DNA of 64,000 bases from assembly GCF_002797675.1 (NCBI RefSeq), contig NZ_PGEX01000001.1:2294001-2358000 (forward strand), written 5' to 3'. Under the pieces are notes generated by a model. The model was given only the letters and a program-made list of their open reading frames with translations, was not told the origin of the DNA and did no database searches. This stretch comes from Hallerella succinigenes (GTDB lineage: Bacteria; Fibrobacterota; Fibrobacteria; Fibrobacterales; Fibrobacteraceae). How positions within the stretch are numbered: the stretch's first letter is position 1; each line of letters begins with the position of its first letter. A program made the position numbers and the translations under genes. This document shows positions 27,061 to 34,938 of this stretch, one piece after another.

Positions 27061-28455
27061 TTAGTCGTTTTCAGCCGCAATAATTCGCCAGTGTCCAGCC
27101 CTGTCGCTGCCAATTCGTTCAATAAGGCCTGCTGCCTTGAGCTCCTTAATATGCTTTCTAACTGCTCTATCCGAAATTTTCAGTTCTTCGCTAAGCTTCT
27201 TACTTGTCACTTGCGGATTTTGAGCAATCGCAATATAGGTTTTTTGGGCTTTTTCCGGGCAATTTCTAGGAACTTTCAGGGAACTTTCTAGGAACTTTCT
27301 AGGAACTTTCTCGGAATGCCTTCCTAGTAATTCAAGGTAAGCGTCGGATGCAAAGCACCTTGCCGTAACTCCACCCAAGGAGAGGTCTATTTCTGGTAGC
27401 TTGGCCTTTTCTTCGGCGCAGTATGCCGCGATTTTTTCAAATCCACGCCCCCAGGATTCAACCATGCCGCACTTGAAAAAAATATTGGCCAAGTTGGGGT
27501 TTGTCGGTTTGGATACGTGTTCCTTGTAAAGGTTTTCAAGCGGGACTTCCTTGGGCAGGTTACCGTCGTTCCATAGCCTGATTTTGTCTTTGTAAATACG
27601 AATCTGGATAGGCGTCGTAGAGAGATAATCCTTATGGATTACCGCATTGAGCAAAAGTTCCCTGAAGGCAGCCCTTGGGAAAAAGAAGGTTTCTTTTCTG
27701 TAGATATCGTCGTAAGAGATCAGGGCCTTCATGTATTTCGTGTAGATTAGCTCCATGGTCTTTTCGACTTGCAGTAAAAGCGGACCGTGAATTTCATCTT
27801 GATATAGGATATCGGCTTCGTTTTCAAAAAAGGCCACTTTTATGTAAGCCCCAGTCACCCATTGTTCCGGATCAGGGTGAAACGCGAGAACGGCGGCACG
27901 GTTTAACATCTCGTTTTCTGTCAGATGGAGATTCTTTATCAAGGTGCCGTTTGTGACACTTAGAGATTCTTTGTCAAGTCTGCCGGAATCAGCCGCCTTC
28001 GTCCGGAATAATCGGAATGCGTCATTTTCAAGGTCTTCTATTTGAACATTGGGAACAGGTATCGAATCCCATGTTCGCCCCTGAACAGAAAGAATCATTT
28101 TGTCGAGCTCAATTCCGGATAGTTCCTGCAGTGTGGAACCTGAGCGTTTATAGTATTTGCCGTGGTAGCTTACGGGAAACGGATACTTTTCAACGGATAT
28201 TTTGAAATAATCCTTGTTTCCTTCATTCAAAAGTTTTATGTCGCAGACAAGTCCCATTGTGTGCTTGATTTTGTTCGGGATATCTTCAGATAGTCTGTGG
28301 CTGTCGGCCACCCCGCAGACTTCACCGATGTCGTTCACGCCAATATAGAGGATTCCGCCTTCTGTATTTGCAAAGGCACAAATCCATTTGAGATATTCGT
28401 CTCGCCAAGATTGCTTGAACTCGACATCCTGATTTTCACGTTTCTGAATGATCAC
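27061..28455 (-). CDS. AlbA/Schlafen-type ATP-binding protein with C-terminal HTH
   Basis: COG2865-type protein of 464 residues. The N-terminal AlbA_2/Slfn domain contains E-F-K-Q-S-W and A-F-A-N-T-E-G-G-I-L-Y-I-G-V; a GHKL-like ATPase domain follows (R-E-L-L-L-N-A-V-I-H-K-D-Y, then W-G-R-G); a winged helix is at the end (V-T-S-K-K-L-S-E-E-L-K-I-S-D-R-A-V-R-K-H-I). Such proteins often accompany restriction and abortive-infection systems. The start is GTG. Five 11-bp tandem repeats lie between the ATPase domain and the HTH. It sits between the DUF4391 gene and mod with gaps of 2 and 13 bases, so it belongs to the operon. Confidence 0.85.
   Translation of the reverse strand: MIIQKRENQDVEFKQSWRDEYLKWICAFANTEGGILYIGVNDIGEVCGVADSHRLSEDIPNKIKHTMGLVCDIKLLNEGNKDYFKISVEKYPFPVSYHGKYYKRSGSTLQELSGIELDKMILSVQGRTWDSIPVPNVQIEDLENDAFRLFRTKAADSGRLDKESLSVTNGTLIKNLHLTENEMLNRAAVLAFHPDPEQWVTGAYIKVAFFENEADILYQDEIHGPLLLQVEKTMELIYTKYMKALISYDDIYRKETFFFPRAAFRELLLNAVIHKDYLSTTPIQIRIYKDKIRLWNDGNLPKEVPLENLYKEHVSKPTNPNLANIFFKCGMVESWGRGFEKIAAYCAEEKAKLPEIDLSLGGVTARCFASDAYLELLGRHSEKVPRKFLESSLKVPRNCPEKAQKTYIAIAQNPQVTSKKLSEELKISDRAVRKHIKELKAAGLIERIGSDRAGHWRIIAAEND
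27263..27317 (-). repeat. Five tandem 11-bp repeats inside the AlbA/HTH gene
   Basis: On the plus strand the units are TTTCTAGGAAC, TTTCAGGGAAC, TTTCTAGGAAC, TTTCTAGGAAC and TTTCTCGGAAT. Eleven is not a multiple of three, so losing or gaining one unit shifts the frame; both alternative frames meet stops within about 20 codons, removing the C-terminal HTH. Confidence 0.9.
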
Positions 28456-28457
28456 GT

Positions 28458-29084
28458 CTAGTCCTCTTTTTTGGGTGTGGCGTTTTGCAATTCTTTTTCA
28501 AGTTCCTTGACTTGGTTTATAAGCTCCCTTTTGCGTCGGGGCTGTTTTTCCTTGTAGGCTTTCGCTTTCAGGTTCTCGATTTTCTTTTGCAGGGCATCGC
28601 GGGCATCGTCTGCCGCAATTTGTTCTACGAGGGTGTTTTCGCCTTCGATGGCAATGTTTCCGATACTCTTGATTAGTCCTTCCCAGACTTCGTCAAGGTC
28701 CGTCCCCTGCAATTCCAGTTTTGCGTTTTCTGCTTTTACCGGCTTTGTTGCATACAGGTTCTCGTAATATACTGCAAATTGCGCCGTTCCGTCAAGGACC
28801 AGCGCAAATACCATGTTTTGCGGTATTGCCTTGGCGAGCAGTTCCAGATTTTTCTTGTCGCAGCCGGGGTGTTTGAGGTTCAGCGTCAGCACGTAGATGC
28901 CCTGCACTTTTTTCCCGGGTTTTAATCCGGGCACGGTCGCTTCTGAAATATGGTTCGAGATGAACATCGTCGAGATGTCCGCATTGAACGCATCTTGTGC
29001 GGTTCGGTTCACCTTGAACTGGGTAAACACTCGTTCTTTGGAGAGTTGCCGCGAAAGTTCCGTATTTGCAGGCAGGCCGTACAT
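28458..29084 (-). CDS. DUF4391 protein of the defence operon
   Basis: The 208-residue protein fits DUF4391: M-Y-G-L-P-A-N-T at the start, L-A-K-A-I-P-Q-N-M-V-F-A-L, F-A-V-Y-Y-E-N-L-Y near residue 105 and a basic coiled-coil C-terminus ending with E-L-E-K-E-L. The function is not known to me; the gene type tends to sit beside SNF2-like helicases and Mod/Res genes, as here. Its start overlaps the helicase stop by one base. Confidence 0.75.
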   Translation of the reverse strand: MYGLPANTELSRQLSKERVFTQFKVNRTAQDAFNADISTMFISNHISEATVPGLKPGKKVQGIYVLTLNLKHPGCDKKNLELLAKAIPQNMVFALVLDGTAQFAVYYENLYATKPVKAENAKLELQGTDLDEVWEGLIKSIGNIAIEGENTLVEQIAADDARDALQKKIENLKAKAYKEKQPRRKRELINQVKELEKELQNATPKKED

Positions 29085-32000
29085 TATTTCACCACGAAGA
29101 AGCTGATGAGTTCAAAGTCGTCAAGGCCGGCGGGCACCTTGTCAAAAAGTTCACCTTGGTCGCCACCGAGAAAACTGTCGATGGCGCTTTCTTTGCGGAC
29201 ATCAACGATGGATTCTACGGCTTTGTCAAGCAGCTTGGAGTAGCGATCCATTCGCTTGCCGTCGGCGGTCTCTTTGTTGAACGCTTTGCACAGGTCTTTC
29301 AAAGGTTCCACTTTGCCTTTGCTCAGTGCGCGTACATTATCCAGCAAATCTTTTGGGGCAAGGTGGTTTGTAATCACGTTGCCGTTGTTGTCCAAATAAA
29401 CCATGTAGAACGGATGCAGACGATTCTTTTTGCCGATGTTGATTTCACCCGTTTTGTTCTTGAGAACGAAAATGACCCCCTCGGGGAGTGTGCCCGTTTT
29501 CGCCACAACGGCATGGAGTCCGTGCGGGGTATGGTCAATATCCGGGTTCGTCTTCATGTATTCAATCAGGTCTTGACGGAATTCGTTCAAGCCCAAATCC
29601 ATGATGGAGACGCCCTTGTTCATCTCTTCAAGGTCAACAACTTCATCGTGCAATCGTTTCAGCTGGTCGCGTCGATAATCAAGGTCACCGGGTTCTTCGG
29701 GAGCTATCGGGTTGTCGTCGCCAGTAGAGGTCATCACGACGGCCTTCATCTTTGATTCTACACGTCCTTTCAAGTTGATGTACTCATCCAGTTCAATATC
29801 TGGCCAGAAATTTACCAACTGGATGCTCTTGTTTTTGGAGCCAATACGGTCAATACGGCCAAATCGTTGGATAATGCGAACGGGGTTCCAGTGAATATCG
29901 TAATTTACGAGGTAGTCGCAATCTTGCAAGTTCTGACCTTCAGAAATGCAGTCCGTTGCAATTAGGATGTCAATGTTTTCCTTGATTTCCGGGTAAATAG
30001 CTTGCTTTTCTTTGGAGATGGGAGAAAACAATGTCAAGGCCATATTGAAATCCATTTTTCTCTTGGTCTTGAGTGTTGTGCGACCGTTTACATCTCCTGT
30101 GACGAGTGCTGAATGCAGGCCATATTTCTTGAGCACATGTTCAGCGACATTATTGTAGAGGTATTCCGCAGTATCACTGAAAGCGGAGAATACGATGACT
30201 TTACGGTTGTCGTTGTTGAATGGATGTTCGATTTTGTTGTCAATATCGGCAAGCAACTGCTGCAATTTTGAATCGTGCTCCGGCGTCACGATGGAAATCA
30301 TCTCGATAAGTTTCGTAATGGTTTCGCAATCGGCATTGAGATCACGTTCCCAGGACTTGTAGTCCAAATCGTCTAGGTGGATGCGGTTGTTTTCGCGACC
30401 GACGGTGATTTCGTCTTCGTCAAGACCGAGTCCATCGATATCATTGATTTCTAGATCGGCAACATGGTTGCGAAGCTTGACAAGGGTGTTCCCCATCAAG
30501 GTCTTTATGTGACCAAGCGATGTATTGAAAGAATAGATAGAACTTTCAAGCCGCTTCAAAAGTTGCACTTGCATGAGAACGCGGATACCACGTTCTCGGT
30601 TAATTAGAGAAAGTCCTTTTCCTCCAGCTTTTGTTGGGGCGTCGTCCTCGTACTTATAGAGTCTGCTCGGTAGAATGTACGCCGAAGGTGAATAAACTAC
30701 AAGTTTCAGCTGTTGCAATAGGTCAAATATGGCTCGGAATGTTACCGCTGAATCAATGTCGGTAATTTGGGGGCGGCGAGCGATGGGCTTGAGGCGCTCT
30801 GGAAATGCGCCGATTTTGCTCGTGTCGTAGAACTTCTCGATGTGCTTACGGCTGCGTGCGATGGTAACAGAATCAAGAATCTTGAAAAAGTCAAAATTCA
30901 ACATTCCGAGCAGTCGTTGCGTAGTGCGTTCGCTTTCATCCAGTTCTGACCACTTGCTATAAGCGGATTGTGCCTGCTTGAAAATATCGGCGATTGTCCT
31001 GTCTCCCGTTCCGATTGCCTGTTCTAATTGGCTCGAATCGCCTTCATAGGCGAGTTCCAGCTGGTTCTTGAGATCGTTAAAGCGGTTGTTTACCGGGGTT
31101 GCCGAAAGCATCAGGACTTTGGTTCGAACGCCTTGGCGAATAACCTTGTTCATCAACTGCAAGTAGCGATTTTCTTTCGGGTCTTCGTCGTTGCCCATGT
31201 CGGTGGTCTTGCCACCGTTGCGGAAGTTGTGGCTTTCGTCGATGACAATAAGCTCGTAGTTACTCCAGTTGAATCGCGCAATATCGATATCGCCTGAATA
31301 GCCCGAAGTGCGGGAAAGATCGGAATGGTTCATGACCCTGTAGGCAAAACGGTCGCTTGCAACAGGATTGTTCTTGTAGTTCTCGCGATAAGTGATCCAG
31401 TTGTCGCGCAACTTTTTGGGGCAAAGCACAAGCACGTTGCGGTTCTTGTTCTCGTAATACTTGATGACCGAAAGGGCCGTAAATGTTTTACCGAGACCGA
31501 CGCTATCGGCGAGAATGCATCCGTTGAACTTTTCCAATTTGTTGATGATGGCAAGGCTTGCTTCTTTCTGGAAATCGTAAAGCTTATTCCAGATGGCGCT
31601 GTTCTTGAAACCTGTTGCCTCGTTTGCCAAATCATCTTCGGAAATGTTATTGAGGAACTCGTGGAAAATGTTATAGAGCGTAACGAAGTAAATGTAGTCC
31701 GGTGAATTTTCGCGATAGACGTTCTCGATGTTTTCAAGAATAGTATCGGTGATGTCTTGCAACTTTTCGTTGTCGTTCCAAATTCTGTTGAATGATGCGA
31801 GGAAATTGTTCGATATGGGCGCTTCGATTTTATTTATACCAAAACCCATATAGTTGCCTTTTTCAAGGCCGAGTTCCGTCTTGCTAAAATCGTTAATCGG
31901 TGTGAATGCCGTTTTTTCACCGGCAGGGTCAGATACGACTATGGAACCTGCGTGGACCACCTGGTCGGAAACATTTGTCTTGAATTTGACCTTGCGGCGA

Positions 32001-32335
32001 ATCCAGTCTGCACATTCTTTTGCAATTGCTTTTTGCGAAAGCTGGTTGCGTAACTTGATTTCGAATTCCGTGCCGTATAAAGAACGTTCGCGGTTCAACT
32101 TGGGTATGTAGAATTCGCGTTGTTCCTTACCATTCTTGACAGCATCTGTTTTAGTGAAAGTCGGCTTTGTAAAGATAAACCGAAGCTCTTCAACCTGTTC
32201 TAACTCTTTCTTTAGTGCTTCAAAAGCGTAAATAGAAAAACTTGCCGCCGCAATGGAAACCTTGCTTCCGGGTTTGACGGAGACCTTCAATTCTTCGTGA
32301 AGAGTTGTGCTGATGTTATCTATGAAATTTGGCAT
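29084..32335 (-). CDS. SNF2-family helicase with degenerate PLD-like N-terminus
   Basis: First gene of the operon; 1083 residues. The N-terminal 150 residues resemble the phospholipase D-like domain found on some defence helicases, but the catalytic H-x-K appears as H-A-G (about 128-130), so nuclease activity is doubtful. The helicase part has Walker A V-G-L-G-K-T near 280, D-E-S-H as motif II, L-S-A-T-P as motif III, and G-Q-N-L-Q-D followed by R-F-G-R-I-D-R-I-G as motifs V-VI. ATG 32335 is preferred; TTG 32347 would add four residues. It differs from rapA by its N-terminal domain and context. Confidence 0.85.
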   Translation of the reverse strand: MPNFIDNISTTLHEELKVSVKPGSKVSIAAASFSIYAFEALKKELEQVEELRFIFTKPTFTKTDAVKNGKEQREFYIPKLNRERSLYGTEFEIKLRNQLSQKAIAKECADWIRRKVKFKTNVSDQVVHAGSIVVSDPAGEKTAFTPINDFSKTELGLEKGNYMGFGINKIEAPISNNFLASFNRIWNDNEKLQDITDTILENIENVYRENSPDYIYFVTLYNIFHEFLNNISEDDLANEATGFKNSAIWNKLYDFQKEASLAIINKLEKFNGCILADSVGLGKTFTALSVIKYYENKNRNVLVLCPKKLRDNWITYRENYKNNPVASDRFAYRVMNHSDLSRTSGYSGDIDIARFNWSNYELIVIDESHNFRNGGKTTDMGNDEDPKENRYLQLMNKVIRQGVRTKVLMLSATPVNNRFNDLKNQLELAYEGDSSQLEQAIGTGDRTIADIFKQAQSAYSKWSELDESERTTQRLLGMLNFDFFKILDSVTIARSRKHIEKFYDTSKIGAFPERLKPIARRPQITDIDSAVTFRAIFDLLQQLKLVVYSPSAYILPSRLYKYEDDAPTKAGGKGLSLINRERGIRVLMQVQLLKRLESSIYSFNTSLGHIKTLMGNTLVKLRNHVADLEINDIDGLGLDEDEITVGRENNRIHLDDLDYKSWERDLNADCETITKLIEMISIVTPEHDSKLQQLLADIDNKIEHPFNNDNRKVIVFSAFSDTAEYLYNNVAEHVLKKYGLHSALVTGDVNGRTTLKTKRKMDFNMALTLFSPISKEKQAIYPEIKENIDILIATDCISEGQNLQDCDYLVNYDIHWNPVRIIQRFGRIDRIGSKNKSIQLVNFWPDIELDEYINLKGRVESKMKAVVMTSTGDDNPIAPEEPGDLDYRRDQLKRLHDEVVDLEEMNKGVSIMDLGLNEFRQDLIEYMKTNPDIDHTPHGLHAVVAKTGTLPEGVIFVLKNKTGEINIGKKNRLHPFYMVYLDNNGNVITNHLAPKDLLDNVRALSKGKVEPLKDLCKAFNKETADGKRMDRYSKLLDKAVESIVDVRKESAIDSFLGGDQGELFDKVPAGLDDFELISFFVVK

Positions 32336-32471
32336 GATAACATGCAATATATCTTTTTGGAAATAATCTGTGATGCGTTTTTTGTTGTAAATAGTAACAG
32401 AATTTTGTTATAATAGGGTTTGAAAAACCGAATGGGGAATTTTTAGATGGAAACCATTTTTGATATTGCAG

Positions 32472-32507
32472 TGTAAGCTTCCCCATAATTGTAAGCTTCC
32501 CCATAAT
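32472..32507. repeat. Two tandem copies of an 18-bp repeat
   Basis: TGTAAGCTTCCCCATAA occurs twice in succession upstream of the helicase operon, and a third copy lies at 33001-33017 in the same orientation. Repeated terminal sequences of this kind occur at ends of some IS21-type elements, so this may be an IS-end remnant; no transposase remains. Confidence 0.6.
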
Positions 32508-32517
32508 CACATCACCA

Positions 32518-32796
32518 ATGGACCAAATCCTCACAAGAAAAAAGGTTATCGACATTTCATTTGGGATAAATGCTCATAACGAAGTAGAAAAGAATGTCCC
32601 CCAAAATTTCACTCTTGACGAATTGTATTATGCAAGCATTTTTGAGTTATTCTCCACACACAATTTCACTCCAAAAGGACAAACGTTCATCCCCAAAGCC
32701 CATTTAGATTCTCTATATTTCATTCATCAATGTTATAACAAGAAAATTGAGAATTTAAAGAAGACCCAAAAAAAGCGTGAGAGATACAAGGATTGA
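32518..32796 (+). CDS. Small hypothetical protein divergent from the helicase operon
   Basis: The 92-residue frame starts MDQILTRKKV and is AT-rich, ending in a Lys-rich helix. ATG 32518 has no strong ribosome-binding site. It is transcribed away from the defence operon and could encode a regulator, or be spurious; no family recognised. Confidence 0.35.
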   Translation: MDQILTRKKVIDISFGINAHNEVEKNVPQNFTLDELYYASIFELFSTHNFTPKGQTFIPKAHLDSLYFIHQCYNKKIENLKKTQKKRERYKD

Positions 32797-33000
32797 TCTA
32801 AAAAGATACGCAATCTTTATCATGGACCATGCAGGAGTTTAATAAGAGGGCAGCTACAACTCCGAGACAAGGGAACAAGTCATCCAGCCGGTCCTGAAAG
32901 GCGAAAAGTCAACAAGCCGAGTATCGCGACCGACACAAGCTTGCTTGTGGTCGGGCATGATCGAGGCGTAGGACTTTCTGCAAAAGTCCGCAAATCAGAT

Positions 33001-33017
33001 TGTAAGCTTCCCCATAA
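33001..33017. repeat. Third copy of the TGTAAGCTTCCCCATAA repeat
   Basis: It lies at the junction where the IS1595-like remnant D begins (AACACGGTG at 33016-33024), so this repeat is the right-hand edge of the DNA inserted into that IS copy. Confidence 0.65.
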
Positions 33018-33231
33018 CACGGTGTTCCTCGCGAGTACGAACGTGCGTCCGCAGGCCTTGCACTTGTATCGCCTGGTTCCGTCCTTGCGGGACTTCTTGT
33101 CCAGTCCATGTACATCTGCCTGAGCAGGGCTATCTGCGGCGCAATCTCGTTCATCGCCACAAATGTTCATTCTAATGATGACAAATTATGTCATTTTGAA
33201 CTTGTCAACAACCATTTGTGGGAACAGAGCC
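33016..33231 (-). mobile_element. IS1595-like remnant D: right end and transposase N-terminus
   Basis: The right end is the complement of GGCTCTGTTCCCACAAATGG. The minus strand encodes I-A-P-Q-I-A-L-L-R-Q-M-Y and then, after a one-base loss relative to copy B, L-D-K-K-S-R-K followed by G-T-R-R-Y-K-C-K-A-C-G-R-T-F, a zinc-ribbon typical of IS1595-type transposases, and breaks off at R-N-T-V. Remnant A resumes the same protein at that point. Confidence 0.75.
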
Positions 33232-33239
33232 TAAAACAA
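33232..33239. repeat. Right target-site duplication TAAAACAA of the island
   Basis: Exact copy of 16845-16852, directly after the right IS end and 11 bases before the end of slyD. Confidence 0.8.
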
Positions 33240-33250
33240 AGAAAACGGAA

Positions 33251-33877
33251 TTAGTTTTCCTTGTTCTTTTTTTTGCACTTGCATTCGTGATTCGGGTCGT
33301 CATGGTGACCACCGCAGCAGTGATGTTCACCGTCTTCGTCGTCATGTCCTTCGCCGTGGCAGCAGCAGTGATCGCCTTCTTCACCGTTTTCATGACCTTC
33401 GCCATGGCAGCAGCAGTGGTGCGGTTCCATCATTTCCTTGATCTCTGCTTCGGTCATGGTTTCTGCCTGCATCACTTCGATGTCAAAGTGCAGAGTTTTA
33501 CCGGCGAGTTCGTGGTTCATGTCGATCATCACGTTGTCGCCTTCGACCTTCGAAACGGTGAGCGGCATCGGACCTGCCGGAGTATTGGCGTAAAAGACCA
33601 TACCCGGTTCAATCTTGTCGGCCTGGAATGCGTTCTTCGGAATGGCGCGGACGAGTTCCGAATTGTATTCGCCGTAGCCTTCTTTCGGAGCGACGTCCAC
33701 GGAGAACTTGTCGCCCACATTCCTACCGGTCAAAGCCTTTTCGAGACCCTGGACAATCATGCCTTGGCCGTGGATGTAGTTCAGTGGATCTTTGCCGACG
33801 GAAGAATCGATCACTTTGCCTTCGTCATCCTTGAGCGTGTAATGGATGGCGACTTTTGTGTTTTCAGCAATGGGCAT
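33251..33877 (-). CDS. slyD: FKBP-type peptidyl-prolyl isomerase SlyD
   Basis: Prolyl isomerase and metallochaperone. The N-terminal FKBP half (V-A-I-H-Y-T-L, D-P-L-N-Y-I-H-G, M-I-V-Q-G-L-E-K-A-L) is followed by the inserted-flap domain and by a C-terminal tail of His, Cys and acidic repeats (H-C-C-C-H-G-E-G-H), which in SlyD binds nickel and other metals. At 208 residues it is normal. It lies just outside the right end of the island, whose target duplication ends 11 bases past its stop. Confidence 0.92.
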   Translation of the reverse strand: MPIAENTKVAIHYTLKDDEGKVIDSSVGKDPLNYIHGQGMIVQGLEKALTGRNVGDKFSVDVAPKEGYGEYNSELVRAIPKNAFQADKIEPGMVFYANTPAGPMPLTVSKVEGDNVMIDMNHELAGKTLHFDIEVMQAETMTEAEIKEMMEPHHCCCHGEGHENGEEGDHCCCHGEGHDDEDGEHHCCGGHHDDPNHECKCKKKNKEN

Positions 33878-33913
33878 GTGTATGTTCCTTTGGGGTTGTA
33901 TGTGTAAAACTTT

Positions 33914-34927
33914 TTATTTGCGTGTCGGATTTTTCGGAGCGGATTTCTTGCGCAGATTGCGCAGTTCCTTGATGACACACTTGAGTTCCAGCGGAAGGGC
34001 GGAATCGATGCCGATCTTTTCGCCATGCCATTCAAAGTCAAGACGTGCGCTGTGCAAAAAGAGGCGCTTCAGACCAAAGTTCTTTTTGAATTCACGGTTC
34101 AACGAGAAGTCGCCGTAACGGCTGTCTCCGATCAACGGATGACCGATGCTTTCGAAGTGGGCGCGGATCTGGTGCATGCGTCCGGTTTCGAGGTCGATCT
34201 TCACGAGGTCGTAACCGTCAAAGCGTTCCTTGACCGCATAATGCGTGACCGCGTTGATACCTTCCTTGGTTCCGGTCTTCATTTTGGCACCGGCCTTGGA
34301 ATCGGTGCGTTCGAGTGTCGTGTTGATCGTACCGCGTTCCTTATCAAGGTTTCCTTTGACGAGGGCGAGATAGTTTTTTTTGATCTGGTGCTCGCGGAGC
34401 ATCTTGGTGAGTTCGCGGAGAGTGTCGCCGTGCAAGGCGGCCACGAGAAGCCCCGAGGTTTCTTCGTCTAAGCGGTGTGCAATCGTCGGCTTAAAATCGA
34501 GTTGCTGATCGTTGCCCCACTGCCAGAGCATTTCCACCAGGCTTTCGCCTTTGCGCGTGCCTGTTCCCGGCTGACTTGGAATTCCCGACGGCTTGTCGAT
34601 AATCACAAAGTCTTCTTTTTCGAGCGCAATGTTCAGGTTCTGCTCCACAAAGTAACGTTCGGAGAACTGTGGCGCGGTACCCCAGGCCTTTTTCACCGGA
34701 GCTGCATTTTCATTTTCGTTTGCAATGCTCTTAAAGTTTTCGTAAATGTCGACCGTATCGCCTTCGTGTAGCGTCTGCGGAGCCTTGGCGTGAACTCCGT
34801 TCACACGGACTTTCTTTTTGCGCAGAATGGCGAAGAAAGTGGAAAGAGGTTCGTTTGGAAATGCCTTGCGCAAAAAACGGTCAAGGCGCATGTTTGCAAA
34901 ATCACGATCGATAACTCGAGTAATCAT
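33914..34927 (-). CDS. RluA-family 23S rRNA pseudouridine synthase
   Basis: Isomerises uridine in 23S rRNA. An S4 RNA-binding domain at the N-terminus (R-L-D-R-F-L-R-K, R-K-K-K-V-R-V-N-G) precedes the catalytic domain with the Asp motif H-R-L-D-E-E-T-S-G, followed by M-H-Q-I-R-A-H. At 337 residues it resembles RluC/RluD, but the target position cannot be told from the sequence. The FAD oxidoreductase gene lies 11 bases upstream on the same strand. Confidence 0.92.
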   Translation of the reverse strand: MITRVIDRDFANMRLDRFLRKAFPNEPLSTFFAILRKKKVRVNGVHAKAPQTLHEGDTVDIYENFKSIANENENAAPVKKAWGTAPQFSERYFVEQNLNIALEKEDFVIIDKPSGIPSQPGTGTRKGESLVEMLWQWGNDQQLDFKPTIAHRLDEETSGLLVAALHGDTLRELTKMLREHQIKKNYLALVKGNLDKERGTINTTLERTDSKAGAKMKTGTKEGINAVTHYAVKERFDGYDLVKIDLETGRMHQIRAHFESIGHPLIGDSRYGDFSLNREFKKNFGLKRLFLHSARLDFEWHGEKIGIDSALPLELKCVIKELRNLRKKSAPKNPTRK

Positions 34928-34938
34928 AATCTGATGTC

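Larger units (their letters stand above)
16853..33231. mobile_element. 16.4-kb accessory island bounded by the two ends of one IS1595-like element
   Basis: The left boundary GGCTCTGTTAG and right boundary GGAACAGAGCC are the two inverted ends of the same element type, and the same 8-base target duplication lies outside each. Inside are a DUF3990/DUF3791 module, two secreted proteins, several IS and MITE copies, and a five-gene helicase/type III restriction operon. Outside, ordinary chromosomal genes continue (a FISUMP lipoprotein on the left, slyD on the right). It could have arisen by insertion of cargo into a resident IS or by composite transposition. Confidence 0.75.

Noticed and set aside
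27263-27317. CRISPR array
   Set aside because: The 11-bp units are contiguous without spacers and lie in a coding frame; no cas genes and no other array in the window.
32800-33000. Transposase-like fragment (N-S-E-T-R-E-Q-V-I on the plus strand)
   Set aside because: Too short and interrupted to assign to a family; probably part of the IS debris.
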